From Halorubrum lacusprofundi ATCC 49239 (lineage in GTDB: Archaea > Halobacteriota > Halobacteria > Halobacteriales > Haloferacaceae): 64,000 nucleotides of DNA. Below, in pieces: positions 34,254-43,137 of the stretch. The position numbers and the translations under genes are program-made. The notes beneath the pieces were generated by a model. The model had not been told where the DNA came from. It saw only the letters and a program-made list of their open reading frames with translations, and ran no database searches. Numbering within the stretch: position 1 is the first letter of the stretch; each line of letters begins with the position of its first letter. The stretch covers positions 62,001 to 126,000 of the forward strand of contig NC_012029.1 of the NCBI RefSeq assembly GCF_000022205.1, read 5' to 3'.

Positions 34254-35210
34254 ATGGAGTTCCGGTTCGAGTTGGCGCTGTGTGCCGCGCTCGAGTCGCC
34301 GGACCGCGTCGTCGCCCGCCAGCTCGGGGCCGGGATCGAAAACCCCGGCGGCCGGATCGTCGACGTCTGCGTGCTGACGCCCGGCCCGGGGTTCGACCGC
34401 CGCGCGGCGATCACGCCCGACCGGATCCCGGATCCCGCGATCGAGGCAGCAGTCGGTCCCGGCGAGGCGGTTCCCCTCAAGAAGGCGTTCGACCTCCCGC
34501 CGGACCGTGCTGAGGCGGTCGCCGAACGCGCGGCGGAAGTTGGCTACCTCGAACGCGAGCGCCGAGACGGGCGCCCGATCGTGCGCGCGACCGCCCGCTA
34601 CCCCGACGACTGGGTCGGCTCGCTGACCGCGATCGAGAACAAGCCGGACCTCGGTACGCCCGGCGATCTGGCAGCTCAACTGCGATACGACGCCGCGCTC
34701 GGACTGTTCGACGAGGTCGTGCTCGCGACCGCCTCCTACGTCACCCGTGCGCATCTCAATCGGATCCCCGAGGCGGTCGGCGTCTGGCGGTTCGATCCCG
34801 ACACGGGCGAGCGCGAGGTCGTTCGGGAGTCGACGCCCTTCGAACCCGACGCGCCCGGCGTCGAGATTCGGGAGGAACGCGCGCTCCAGACGGATGTGGC
34901 GCTCGTCGACCCCGCCGCGAAGGCGCGAAAGCGCCGCCGGATCGCCGAGCGCGCCTACGGGAAGGGATGGCGCCCGGATCCCCCGGGCTGCGCGCACGCG
35001 TCGACGACTGCTGACGGGCGCCCGCACTGCAATCGGTTCGATCGGATCGTCGATCCCGGGCGCGACTGCGGTGCGCCCTGTCGCGCGCACGAGCCTGCGG
35101 ATCCCCCCGCAACCGACCGGGGCCCCCTCCGTGACGAGCGGACCGCGTGGGTGGCCGATCCCACCGGTGACGGTCCGCGTCGGCAGTCGGGCCTCTCGCG
35201 GTTCCTGTAG
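34254..35210 (+). CDS. DUF5787-like protein with nuclease-like motif and Cys cluster
   Basis: A 318-residue soluble protein. The centre (about 118-165) reads DWVGSLTAIENKPDLG then QLRYDAALGLFDEVVLATAS, a pattern close to the PD-(D/E)xK fold (Asp, then E-x-K, then a helix with Gln). The C-terminus (about 245-285) contains five spaced Cys/His residues (C..H, HC, C..C..H) which could bind zinc. I recall the family as DUF5787, haloarchaeal only, function unknown. A nuclease role is an inference from the motif. The start at 34254 avoids a shadow extension to 34125. Confidence 0.75.
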   Translation: MEFRFELALCAALESPDRVVARQLGAGIENPGGRIVDVCVLTPGPGFDRRAAITPDRIPDPAIEAAVGPGEAVPLKKAFDLPPDRAEAVAERAAEVGYLERERRDGRPIVRATARYPDDWVGSLTAIENKPDLGTPGDLAAQLRYDAALGLFDEVVLATASYVTRAHLNRIPEAVGVWRFDPDTGEREVVRESTPFEPDAPGVEIREERALQTDVALVDPAAKARKRRRIAERAYGKGWRPDPPGCAHASTTADGRPHCNRFDRIVDPGRDCGAPCRAHEPADPPATDRGPLRDERTAWVADPTGDGPRRQSGLSRFL

Positions 35211-35237
35211 CCGGTGCCGACGCTCTCTGTGGGAATC

Positions 35238-35265
35238 CTTATATCCCGAGCGACGGACTCTCGGG
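35238..35265 (+). promoter_or_regulatory. TATA box and inverted repeat before the CBS gene
   Basis: CCTTATATCC (35238-35247) is about 25 bases before the ATG at 35267. It overlaps an inverted repeat, CCCGAG (35245-35250) and CTCGGG (35260-35265), that fills the space to the start codon. Since transcription should begin at or next to the ATG, the dyad is probably a DNA operator and not an RNA hairpin. Confidence 0.5.
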
Positions 35266-35266
35266 T

Positions 35267-35674
35267 ATGGACGAGATCGATGACGTGTTCGTCGCGCGGC
35301 TGATGACGAGCGACATTCACACCGTAACGCCCGACACGCTGGTCGAGGACGCGGCGGCTGTGTTGCTCGACAACGACATTAGCTCGGCGCTGGTCGTCGA
35401 CGACGACGGCGCCTTAGTCGGTATCCTCACCACGACGGACTTCGTCGACATCGTCGCGAAGAGCCAGCCGAAGGCGGAGACGACCGTCGAGCGGTACATG
35501 ACGCGCGATCCGATCACGGCCGGCGCGCAGGACTCCGTCTCGGCCGTCGCGTCGCTCATGGTCGAACACGGATTCCACCACGTGCCCGTCGTCGACGGTG
35601 ACACGCCCATCGGGATCATCACGACCTCCGACTTCGCCGCGTACGTCTCCTCGCCGGAGACGCTGTCGCCGTAG
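35267..35674 (+). CDS. CBS-pair protein
   Basis: A 135-residue stand-alone protein with two CBS motifs (about 8-62 and 72-128), the fold that binds adenine nucleotides. Repeated pattern VTPDTLVEDAAAVLL..D, LVVDDDGALVGILTTTDF and VPVVDGDTPIGIITTSDF. Haloarchaea have many such regulatory proteins; the partner is unknown. Only promoter-dyad context suggests regulation. Confidence 0.9.
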   Translation: MDEIDDVFVARLMTSDIHTVTPDTLVEDAAAVLLDNDISSALVVDDDGALVGILTTTDFVDIVAKSQPKAETTVERYMTRDPITAGAQDSVSAVASLMVEHGFHHVPVVDGDTPIGIITTSDFAAYVSSPETLSP

Positions 35675-35802
35675 TCACCTCCGCTTCTCGCAGTCACCTC
35701 GTTCACCTCCGCTTCTCGCAGTCACCTCGTTCACCTCCGCTTCTCGCAGTCACCTTGTTCACCTCCGCTTCTCGCAGTCACCTCGTTCACCTCCGCTTCT
35801 CA
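35675..35802. repeat. Tandem 28-bp repeat after the CBS gene
   Basis: Four full copies of a 28-base unit (TCACCTCCGCTTCTCGCAGT followed by CACCTCGT), 35675-35786, plus a partial fifth copy to about 35802. It starts directly after the TAG stop of the CBS gene. Only one unit has a base change (CACCTTGT). There are no variable spacers, so it is not CRISPR. Confidence 0.85.
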
Positions 35803-35883
35803 CCGTCGTTTCCCGCGTCCCCGACGCCGACAAGTCCCGCCCCTTTCTGTGGGGTATTACCCGCGGATCGCGTACCGCGTTCT

Positions 35884-37260
35884 ATGTCCGACCATTTGCA
35901 TCTCAACCTCTTCACCATGGCCTCGGTCGAGCACGTCTCGCCCGGGTCGTGGACGTACCCTGGCGACCGATCGCCGGAGTACACCGACCGCGAGTACTGG
36001 ACCGAGGTCGCCCGGACTGCCGAACGCGGCGGCTTCGACGCGGTCTTCTTCGCCGACGTGCGCGGGATCTACGACGTGTACGGCGACGACCGCGAGACGG
36101 CCGTCGAGAAGGCGGTTCAGACGCCTGCGAGCGACCCGCAGCTCGTCGTTCCCGCGATGGCGGAGGTCACCGACGACCTCGGCTTCGCGATCACGCGCTC
36201 GACCACCTACACCCACCCCTACCAGCTCGCGCGGGAGTTCTCCACGCTCGATCATCTCACCGACGGGCGGGTCGCGATCAACGTCGTCACCTCGTACCTC
36301 CAGTCGGCCGCCGAGAACCTCGGGCTCTCCGAGCGGATGGACAAGCAGACGCGATACGACCGTGCAGACGAGTTCCTCGACGTCTGTTACAAGCTCTGGG
36401 AGGAGTCGTGGGACGACGACGCCGTCGAGATCGATCGCGAGGCGGGCCGGTACACCGATCCAGAGAAAGTCTCGACGATCGACCACGAGGGCGAGCACTT
36501 CTCGGTGCCCGGTCCCCACGGCTGCGAGCCCTCTCCCCAGCGGACGCCCGTGATCTATCAGGCGGGCTCGTCGGACCGGGGTCGGGAGTTCGCAGCGGCC
36601 AACGCTGAGGCCGTCTTCGCCAGCCAGCCGACCGAGGAGGGCGTCCGCGAGTACGTGACGGACGTGAAGTCGCGCGCGGCGGACCACGGGAGAGACCCCG
36701 AGAGCCTCCGCTTTTTCATCGGCGTTGTACCCGTCGTCGGCGAGACGGAGGCGGCCGCCGAGGCGAAACACGAGGCGTACAAAAGTCACGTCGACGTCGA
36801 GGCGACGCTCGCGCTCCTCTCCGGATTCCTTGACATGGACCTGTCGGAACTCGACCCCGATCAGAAGGTCGAACACATCGAGACCGACGCGATTCAAGGG
36901 ACGATGAACGCGTTCACCAAGGCCCAGCCGGACCGCGAGTGGACCGTCCGCGAGGTCGCCGAGTTCTGCGGGCTCGGAACCACCTCGCCGACGATCGTCG
37001 GCACCCCGGAGCAGGTCGTCGACGACCTGGAGCACTGGCACGAGGCGGTCGGCGTCGACGGCTTCAACGTGAAGGAGGTCGTCCGCCCCGACTCGCTGAC
37101 CGATTTCGTCGACCTCGTCGTCCCCGAACTGCGCGAGCGAGGGCTCGTCCCGGACCCCGACGATGCGGGTGACTCGCCCCGCGGCGACGGCACCCTCCGA
37201 GAGCGACTTCTCGGGACAGGTCAGTCTCAACTCCGCGACGACCACCCAGCGAAGCAGTGA
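35884..37260 (+). CDS. LLM-class flavin-dependent monooxygenase (NtaA/SnaA type)
   Basis: A 458-residue FMN-dependent TIM-barrel oxidoreductase. The start MSDHLHLNLFTMASVEHVSPG and the segments GFDAVFFADVRGIYD, ITRSTTYTHPYQLAREF, DHLTDGRVAINVVTSYL are typical of the nitrilotriacetate monooxygenase branch. RYDRADEFLDVCYKLWEESWDDDAV and PVIYQAGSSDRGREFAAANAEAVF confirm it. The reduced flavin would come from a separate reductase. Substrate cannot be deduced. The ATG at 35884 is the normal family start; the longer frame passes through the tandem repeat. Confidence 0.9.
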   Translation: MSDHLHLNLFTMASVEHVSPGSWTYPGDRSPEYTDREYWTEVARTAERGGFDAVFFADVRGIYDVYGDDRETAVEKAVQTPASDPQLVVPAMAEVTDDLGFAITRSTTYTHPYQLAREFSTLDHLTDGRVAINVVTSYLQSAAENLGLSERMDKQTRYDRADEFLDVCYKLWEESWDDDAVEIDREAGRYTDPEKVSTIDHEGEHFSVPGPHGCEPSPQRTPVIYQAGSSDRGREFAAANAEAVFASQPTEEGVREYVTDVKSRAADHGRDPESLRFFIGVVPVVGETEAAAEAKHEAYKSHVDVEATLALLSGFLDMDLSELDPDQKVEHIETDAIQGTMNAFTKAQPDREWTVREVAEFCGLGTTSPTIVGTPEQVVDDLEHWHEAVGVDGFNVKEVVRPDSLTDFVDLVVPELRERGLVPDPDDAGDSPRGDGTLRERLLGTGQSQLRDDHPAKQ

Positions 37261-37359
37261 CTGAGCGCGTTTCCGCCCCGGTATTGTGTAGATTTCACCG
37301 GTTTCTAACACGACAACTCTGCCGCCCCCGGCACGCTTAAGTGGATTCCACCAGTTATT

Positions 37360-37450
37360 TCAGGTGACGCTTCGCTTGGAGGGCCGAAGTGTCAGCGGGG
37401 ACCTACTGAACGACACGCTCGTGCCACCTTTTCCCGGCACGGGCGTGCCG
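37360..37450 (+). ncRNA. Possible small RNA with stable hairpins
   Basis: The 349-base gap 37261-37609 has no protein gene. A haloarchaeal TATA-like CGCTTAAGTGG lies at 37334-37344, followed by a short dyad. About 20 bases on, GACGCTTCG (37366-37374) pairs perfectly (one G-U) with CGAAGTGTC (37385-37393) around a ten-base loop, and CAGGT/ACCTACTG may close it further. A second hairpin, CGGCAC-GGGC-GTGCCG (37435-37450), precedes a T-rich stretch that could end transcription. I do not recognise the RNA family. Confidence 0.35.
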
Positions 37451-37471
37451 TTCATTCCTTTCACTACCCTA

Positions 37472-37525
37472 GAGCGGCTGATCCGTTTCCCGAGCGGCTG
37501 ATCCGTTTCCCGAGCGGCTGATCCG
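37472..37525. repeat. Tandem 20-bp repeat
   Basis: GAGCGGCTGATCCGTTTCCC occurs at 37472-37491 and 37492-37511, with a third partial copy (14 bases) at 37512-37525. Related GCTGATCCG words recur near 37600. It lies between the possible small RNA and the end of the dUTPase gene. Confidence 0.8.
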
Positions 37526-37609
37526 CGGCGTCGCTTCTCGGATCGCAGTCCGCAACTGCAGATCAGCGTCATCCGCAGAGCTCGCCGCGATTGCGGTCGC
37601 TGATCCGAC

Positions 37610-38083
37610 CTAGAGCCGCTCGCCTTGATACGTCCCGTCGTAGGTCCCGTCATGGTCGGCCGTCGCGAGCACTAGCTGGGCGATCCGCGCTCCCGGCTCG
37701 ATCGCGATCGCGTGGCCCACGTCGAGGCGCCCCTCGCCGACGCCTTCGTAGCCCGCGTCCCAGACCGCGGTGTCGATAGTACAGGAGTTGCGCAGCAGCG
37801 TCGACCGCGGGAGCACAAAGCCGATCCGCTCGTCGGGGATCCGAACCGGTTCACCGTACCGGACCACGTACGTGCCTGCTTCCAGCCGGTACGCGCCGTC
37901 CTCCGGTTCGATCTCCTCGCGCTCGCCGACCCGCTTGCCGTCGCGGCGGATCGCGCCCGGCTCCGTCTGCTCGTAGATCGCACCGACCGTCAGGTCGACG
38001 CCGTTCGGCTGTCGCTGTGTGTCGTCGAGGTCGGCGCCGCCCGCGTTGAGCGCCGTCGCGACCGTCTGTCCTGAGTCGAACAT
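37610..38083 (-). CDS. dut: dUTPase/dCTP deaminase family protein
   Basis: A 157-residue trimeric-fold nucleotidohydrolase that lowers dUTP. Motif RSTLLRNSCTIDTAVWDAGYEGVGEG (about 93-118) is the conserved active-site region; EPGARIAQLVLA is near 129-140. Without the dCTP deaminase-specific residues I can only say the dUTP diphosphatase annotation used for haloarchaea fits best. The start is preceded by TTTAAT about 27 bases before the ATG on the minus strand. Divergent from aconitase. Confidence 0.85.
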   Translation of the reverse strand: MFDSGQTVATALNAGGADLDDTQRQPNGVDLTVGAIYEQTEPGAIRRDGKRVGEREEIEPEDGAYRLEAGTYVVRYGEPVRIPDERIGFVLPRSTLLRNSCTIDTAVWDAGYEGVGEGRLDVGHAIAIEPGARIAQLVLATADHDGTYDGTYQGERL

Positions 38084-38186
38084 GCTCGACCGGATCCGCG
38101 GGCGAGATTAAACGGTGTCGCCCGCGGTCGGGGCAGCGATCGGCCCTATCGCGAATTCCATTCAAACCCCCGATATCGGGTGATAT

Positions 38187-38202
38187 AGGCCTTTATTGGC
38201 CT
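38187..38202. promoter_or_regulatory. Inverted repeat AGGCC-N6-GGCCT between dut and aconitase
   Basis: AGGCC (38187-38191) and GGCCT (38198-38202) are separated by TTTATT in an otherwise AT-rich block (38180-38270). The dyad sits about 100 bases before the dut start and 150 before the aconitase start. It may be a regulator site for either gene. Confidence 0.35.
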
Positions 38203-38315
38203 TATACTCTCGTTACGTCTATTTCTCACATGGATGATGGTACCATATCCGTTCTTCCGCAACATTCGCCGACTCGACCGATCTAACATGGTCGATCTTG
38301 CAAAAAACTCGCGGG

Positions 38316-38325
38316 TTTTATATCC
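38316..38325 (+). promoter_or_regulatory. TATA box of the aconitase gene
   Basis: TTTTATATCC, about 29 bases before the ATG at 38350. Confidence 0.6.
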
Positions 38326-38349
38326 ACGGGAGAGCCATATTTGCGTGAT

Positions 38350-40335
38350 ATGGGACAAACGATTACTGAGAAAATCCTCGGTGACCATCTCGTCGAGGGC
38401 GAGCTGACGCCCGGCGAGGAGATCGGCATCGAGATCGACCAAGTGCTGACACAGGACACCACGGGGACGATGGTGTGGCTCCAGTTCGAGGCCCTCGATC
38501 TGGACGAGGTCCAGACGGAACTGGCCGCGCAGTACTGCGACCACCAGACGTACCAGTTCGACTTCAAGAACACCGACGACCACCGGTTCCTCCGCTCCGC
38601 GGCCGGCACGTACGGCGCGTACTTCTCCCGGCCCGGAAACGGAATCTGCCACCAGGTCCACAAGGAGAACTTCGCGGCGCCCGGCAAGACCCTGCTCGGC
38701 TCCGACTCGCACACGCCGACCCCCGGCGGGCTCGGCGAGCTCGCGATCGGCGCCGGTGGCCTCGACATCGCCGTCGCGATGGGCGGCGGCCCCTACTACG
38801 TCGAGATGCCGGAAGTCGTCAACGTCCACCTCGAAGGCGAGCTCCCCGAGTGGGCGACCGCCAAGGACGTGGCGCTCCACCTGCTCGGCGAGCTGACCGT
38901 CAAGGGCGGCGTCGGCAAGATCTTCGAGTACACCGGCCCCGGCGCCGAGAAGCTCTCGATCCCCGAGCGGACCACGATCACGAACCTCGGCACCGAGCTC
39001 GGCGCCACCTCTTCGATCTTCGCGACCGACGAGAAGACCAAAGACTGGCTCGCGCGTCAGGACCGCGAGGAGGAGCACGTCGACCTCCAGCCCGACGACG
39101 ACGCGGAGTACGCGGAGACGATCGAAGTCGACCTCGGCGAGCTCGAGCCGCTCGTGGCCGCGCCGTCGATGCCCGACAACGTCGCCCCCGTCAGCGAGTA
39201 CGAGGGCACCGACGTCGAGCAGGTCATCATCGGCTCCTGTACCAACGGCGCCTACGAGGACATCCTCCCCAGCGCGAAGATGCTGGAGGGCCGCGAGGTC
39301 AACAAGGGGACCGAGATGATCGTCGCGCCCGGCTCCAAGCAGGCCTCCGAGATGCTGGCCCGCGAGGGCTGGACCGCGGAGATGATGGCGGCCGGCGTCA
39401 ACTTCTCCGAGGCGACGTGTGGCGCGTGTATCGGTATCGGTCACGTGCCCGCCTCCGACTCCGTCTCGCTGCGCACCTTCAACCGCAACTTCGAGGGTCG
39501 CTCCGGCATCGAAGACGATTCCGTCTTCCTCTGCTCGCCCGAGGTCGCCACCGCGGCGGCCATCACGGGCAAAATCGTCGACCCGCGTGACCTCGCCGCC
39601 GACCTCGGCGACCTCGAAGCGCCCGGTCTGGAGATGGGGACGAAGTACGGCCCCGGCATGGGTCAGGACGACGCCGACATCATCTCGCCCGACGAGGCGA
39701 TCGACGACGGCCTCGTCAAGGGCCCGAACATCGGCGACGTGCCGCTCAAAGACGGGATCGACGTGGACGGCGGTGAGGCGCTCCTCAAGATGAAGGACAA
39801 CATCACCACCGACCACATCATCCCGGCGACGGCGGACATCCTGAAGTTCCGCTCGAACATCGAGAAGCTCTCCGAGTTCACGCTCTCGCGCGTCGACGAC
39901 ACGTTCGCGCAGCGTGCACTCGACGCCGACGGCGGCGTCCTCGTGGCCGGCGAGAACTACGGGCAGGGCTCCTCGCGCGAGCATGCGGCCCTCTGTCCGA
40001 TGTACCTCGGTATCGAGGCGGTCTTCGCGCAGAGCTTCGCCCGCATCCACAAGGCGAACCTGTTCAACTTCGGCATCGTCCCGCTCGCGATCGACGCGGA
40101 GACGTACGAGAAGATCGAACAGGGCGACGACCTCGAAATCGTCGACGACGTGCCCGCGGGCGTCTCCTCCGGACAGGAGGAGTTCACCGTGAGCGTCAAC
40201 GGCGAGTGGGAGTTCACCGCCGATCTGGACGCCTCCGAGCGCGAGCGCGAGATCCTCTCGGCGGGCGGCAAGCTCTCGTGGGTCAAACAGCAGCACGTCG
40301 ACGACGGCTCCGGCGCGGCGCCGGCCGACGACTAA
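38350..40335 (+). CDS. acn: Aconitate hydratase
   Basis: A 661-residue iron-sulfur enzyme that isomerises citrate to isocitrate in the TCA cycle. Iron-sulfur cysteines are in GSCTNGAYED (about 295-304) and CGACIGIG (about 357-364). The swivel domain is at about 480-620 with GENYGQGSSREHAALCPMYL. DSHTPTPGGLGELAIGAGG near 117-135 is the N-terminal signature. The size, and the domain arrangement with the swivel at the end, fit the archaeal/mitochondrial-type aconitase. The ATG at 38350 (MGQTITEK) is the usual start. Confidence 0.95.
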   Translation: MGQTITEKILGDHLVEGELTPGEEIGIEIDQVLTQDTTGTMVWLQFEALDLDEVQTELAAQYCDHQTYQFDFKNTDDHRFLRSAAGTYGAYFSRPGNGICHQVHKENFAAPGKTLLGSDSHTPTPGGLGELAIGAGGLDIAVAMGGGPYYVEMPEVVNVHLEGELPEWATAKDVALHLLGELTVKGGVGKIFEYTGPGAEKLSIPERTTITNLGTELGATSSIFATDEKTKDWLARQDREEEHVDLQPDDDAEYAETIEVDLGELEPLVAAPSMPDNVAPVSEYEGTDVEQVIIGSCTNGAYEDILPSAKMLEGREVNKGTEMIVAPGSKQASEMLAREGWTAEMMAAGVNFSEATCGACIGIGHVPASDSVSLRTFNRNFEGRSGIEDDSVFLCSPEVATAAAITGKIVDPRDLAADLGDLEAPGLEMGTKYGPGMGQDDADIISPDEAIDDGLVKGPNIGDVPLKDGIDVDGGEALLKMKDNITTDHIIPATADILKFRSNIEKLSEFTLSRVDDTFAQRALDADGGVLVAGENYGQGSSREHAALCPMYLGIEAVFAQSFARIHKANLFNFGIVPLAIDAETYEKIEQGDDLEIVDDVPAGVSSGQEEFTVSVNGEWEFTADLDASEREREILSAGGKLSWVKQQHVDDGSGAAPADD

Positions 40336-40385
40336 GACGACTGCCGACGCCGACCGCTCGGTCCGAATCTATCTTCTTCGTTTTT

Positions 40386-41693
40386 TCAATCGTCGTCAGC
40401 GACGACGCCGGAGTCGCCGTGTTCTCCGACCCACGCGCCCTGCGTGAAGTCGACCGCGCCGTTCCACTTCGCGACGATCGTGGTCACCGCGAGGTCGCCG
40501 CTGATGTTGGTCATCGTCCGCATCCGGTCCAAGATCGGGTCGACGCCCGCGACGAACCCGACGACTTCGAGCGGCAGCCCGAGCTGCGTCAACACGAGTG
40601 TCAACATGATGAGTCCGGTCCCCGGGACGCCCGCCGCCCCGACGCTCGCCAGCACCGCGACGAGGACGACGGTCACCTGTTCGGCGATGGACAGCTGGAC
40701 GCCGACGAGGTTCGCGGCAAAGATCGCGGCCACGCCCTGATACAGGGCCGTACCGTCCATGTTGATCGTCGCGCCCAGCGGCAGCGAGAAGCTGTACACC
40801 CCTTCGTCGATGTGGAAGTTGTTGTCGGCGTTCGCCATCGTTACCGGGAGCGTCCCGCTCGACGAGCGGATCGACAGCGCGGTGATCAGTGCGTCCCGCC
40901 CACCGGTGAGAAATCCGATCGGCGATTGCCCGGCCAGCAGCCGCACGATGATGCCGAGATGGACGACTGCGATGTGTGCGACGACGGCGATCGCGAGCGT
41001 TACGATGAGCAGCGCGAACGGCACGATCGCGTCCACGCCGGCCTCGCCGAACACCGCCGCCATCAGCGCGAACACGCCGATCACGCCGTACTCCATCACT
41101 CCCCAGACGACCTTGAACATCGCCTCTGCGCCCGCCTCAGCCAAGTCGTAGAACGACTCGACGCCGTTCCGGATGTCCGCTGAGTCGGTCGACTGTTCGA
41201 CGAGCGCGAGCGCGAGTCCGAACACGATGACGAAGAAGATGGTTGGGAGGATGTCCCCGGACGCCATCGCTCCGATCGGGTTCTGAGGAACGATTCCCAA
41301 GATCACCTCGACGATATCGGGCGCCTCGGCGGTCTGCGCTTCCGCATCGCCCAGTTCGAGGTTGGCCCCCGGATCGATGAGGTTCGCGACCAGCAGTCCG
41401 AAACCGACCGCTGCGGCCGAGGTGAGTGCGTACAGCACGACCACCTGTCCACCGATCTTGCCGAGGTTGCTCGGCGAGAGCCGACGTGCCCCCATCAGCA
41501 GCGTGAACACGACGATCGGGACTATCAGCATGCTCAACAGGTTCACGAACAGATCCCCGAGCGGCTGGAGCGCCGTTGCCGGCTGGCCGACGACGAGCCC
41601 GAACACCGAGCCGAGTACGAACGCCACTCCGATCCGATAGACGATCGGTACCGAGCGGTACCGCCGCCACGATCGCATGGTTGTGCTTGACAT
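40386..41693 (-). CDS. Dicarboxylate/amino acid:cation symporter (DAACS)
   Basis: A 435-residue GltP/DctA-type transporter with eight membrane helices and two re-entrant loops. Signatures include ALSIRSSSGTLPVTMANADNNF (serine-rich re-entrant hairpin) and FSLPLGATINMDGTALYQGVAAIF (NMDGT cation site), with FVAGVDPILDRMRTMTNISGDL (Asp/Asn substrate site) near the end. Substrates are likely glutamate, aspartate or C4-dicarboxylates driven by Na+. The ATG at 41693 (MSSTTMRSW) gives the normal short N-terminus. It follows rps7 on the same strand after 155 bases. Confidence 0.92.
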   Translation of the reverse strand: MSSTTMRSWRRYRSVPIVYRIGVAFVLGSVFGLVVGQPATALQPLGDLFVNLLSMLIVPIVVFTLLMGARRLSPSNLGKIGGQVVVLYALTSAAAVGFGLLVANLIDPGANLELGDAEAQTAEAPDIVEVILGIVPQNPIGAMASGDILPTIFFVIVFGLALALVEQSTDSADIRNGVESFYDLAEAGAEAMFKVVWGVMEYGVIGVFALMAAVFGEAGVDAIVPFALLIVTLAIAVVAHIAVVHLGIIVRLLAGQSPIGFLTGGRDALITALSIRSSSGTLPVTMANADNNFHIDEGVYSFSLPLGATINMDGTALYQGVAAIFAANLVGVQLSIAEQVTVVLVAVLASVGAAGVPGTGLIMLTLVLTQLGLPLEVVGFVAGVDPILDRMRTMTNISGDLAVTTIVAKWNGAVDFTQGAWVGEHGDSGVVADDD

Positions 41694-41847
41694 ACACACG
41701 ATATCGTCAAACAACCTTCAAATAAGTATCGCCGATACCACACATTCGCCGCGATCGGCGACGCGGGTCCTTGGGGCGGAAGGGTCCAGCCGGTCACAAC
41801 GACGGAAAGAGAGAAAACTGAGCGGCAGCGTCGTCGTCGACCCGACG

Positions 41848-42501
41848 TTAGCGGGCCGCGGCGGCGACGCGTTCGCGCTCCTCCTTCTGCGAGATGGAGT
41901 AGGAGCGCTCGGGGTCGTAATCAGCGGCCGTGATGAGCTCGTTGGCGAGCGCTTCGGCGGCGGAGGTCGTCGACTTGTACGTCGCGTTAGCAACGCCGTC
42001 GGAGATGAACAGCAGCGCCTGATCGACGCGGCGCTGGGGTGCGACGTCGACCGCCTTCGGGACGGAGATACCACCGTACTTCAGGCGGACGGTCTCCTCG
42101 CGGGGCGCGGCGTTCTCGACGGCCGTCACGAGAATCTGGACCGGGTTCTCCTCGGTCCGCTCGTGGATGATGTCGAAGGCGTCACGGACGATCCGCGTCG
42201 CCTGCTGTTTCTTGCCCGTGTTCTCGTCGGTCTGCATCAGACGGTTGATCATCCGCTCGACCAGCGAGATCTCGGACTTCTTGAACTGCTTGGACGCGTG
42301 ACGACCCATCGTGTGCGCGATGGGCGTCACGGTCATGTAGCGCTTCGTCGAGGGATCCTCGTAGGCGATCTCGGTGACGTCCCACACGTCGAACAGCTGG
42401 GCGTTCTCGTTGGCGGCCTCGCTGGACGCGGGTGCGTCAGGCTCGGGCTCGTCGGCGGCGACGTCCTCGTCGGACGGCGCCTCGGTCTCCTCCCCGCTCA
42501 T
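41848..42501 (-). CDS. rps7: Ribosomal protein uS7
   Basis: A 217-residue small-subunit protein that organises the 3' major domain of 16S rRNA. An acidic haloarchaeal N-terminal tail of about 35 residues is followed by the S7 core, with [24 protein letters not shown] and [23 protein letters not shown]. Its ATG overlaps the rps12 TGA by ATGA. Confidence 0.97.
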   Translation of the reverse strand: MSGEETEAPSDEDVAADEPEPDAPASSEAANENAQLFDVWDVTEIAYEDPSTKRYMTVTPIAHTMGRHASKQFKKSEISLVERMINRLMQTDENTGKKQQATRIVRDAFDIIHERTEENPVQILVTAVENAAPREETVRLKYGGISVPKAVDVAPQRRVDQALLFISDGVANATYKSTTSAAEALANELITAADYDPERSYSISQKEERERVAAAAR

Positions 42502-42926
42502 CTGACGGGCTTCTCCGCGTTTCCGCGAACCAGTTCGATCATGGAGACGCCGTTGACCTTCTCGACTTTGTAGTTGACGCCGGAGAGGTCGCCCATCGCG
42601 CGACCCTTGGCTCCGCCGATCCCGGCGATCGTGACCTCGTCGTGCTCGTCGATGAACGAGATGGCGCCGTCACCGGGACAGAACGCGGTGACCTGCTTCC
42701 CGTTCTTGATGAGCTGAACGCGGACACACTTTCGGATCGCCGAGTTCGGCTGCTTTGCCTCGATCCCGACCTTCTCCAGCACGATCCCGCGGGCTTGCGG
42801 GGCGCCCTCGAGGGGGTCGGACTTCTTCTTGAGCCCGCGCTCTCGCCGAGCGTACTCGGAGTCGGACCAGCGGCGCTTCTGCCGGTCCTGTTTGAGCTTA
42901 CGGGCCGCGTATTTTCCGTTCGCCAT
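42498..42926 (-). CDS. rps12: Ribosomal protein uS12
   Basis: A 142-residue decoding-centre protein. [19 protein letters not shown] has the universal PNSA loop near the A site, and [20 protein letters not shown] follows. It has its own TATA box (42950-42960) and is separated by 211 bases from the lipoprotein gene upstream, so rps12-rps7 can be transcribed apart from the rpo genes. Confidence 0.97.
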   Translation of the reverse strand: MANGKYAARKLKQDRQKRRWSDSEYARRERGLKKKSDPLEGAPQARGIVLEKVGIEAKQPNSAIRKCVRVQLIKNGKQVTAFCPGDGAISFIDEHDEVTIAGIGGAKGRAMGDLSGVNYKVEKVNGVSMIELVRGNAEKPVR

Positions 42927-42949
42927 CGTAGTTGCACTTCCAAGCGAAG

Positions 42950-42960
42950 CTACTTAAGCG
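42950..42960 (-). promoter_or_regulatory. TATA box of rps12
   Basis: CGCTTAAGTAG on the minus strand, about 29 bases before the ATG at 42926. A short inverted repeat (GTAGCTTC with GAAG and CTAC) overlaps the region from there to the start. Confidence 0.55.
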
Positions 42961-43137
42961 TCGTCTTTCGGCGCGAAGAAACGCCCTCAGATCGCTCGAA
43001 CGGCACCTCTCGTCCGTTCTGAGAGTGTTTTGCGGATCGAGCCGATCGAAAACGACGGCCGCTCTCGCCAGCTTACCGTCTCAACGGTGGCGAGCGTCCG
43101 TTGTTTCGTCCAGAGTCTGTCGGGACGTGTCCGGGCG

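Noticed and set aside
35675-35802. CRISPR array
   Set aside because: Units are contiguous without spacers and no cas genes are present.
38146-40296. 716-codon minus-strand frame opposite aconitase
   Set aside because: It lies across the aconitase gene, which has all catalytic motifs; GC-rich genes often have long antisense frames.
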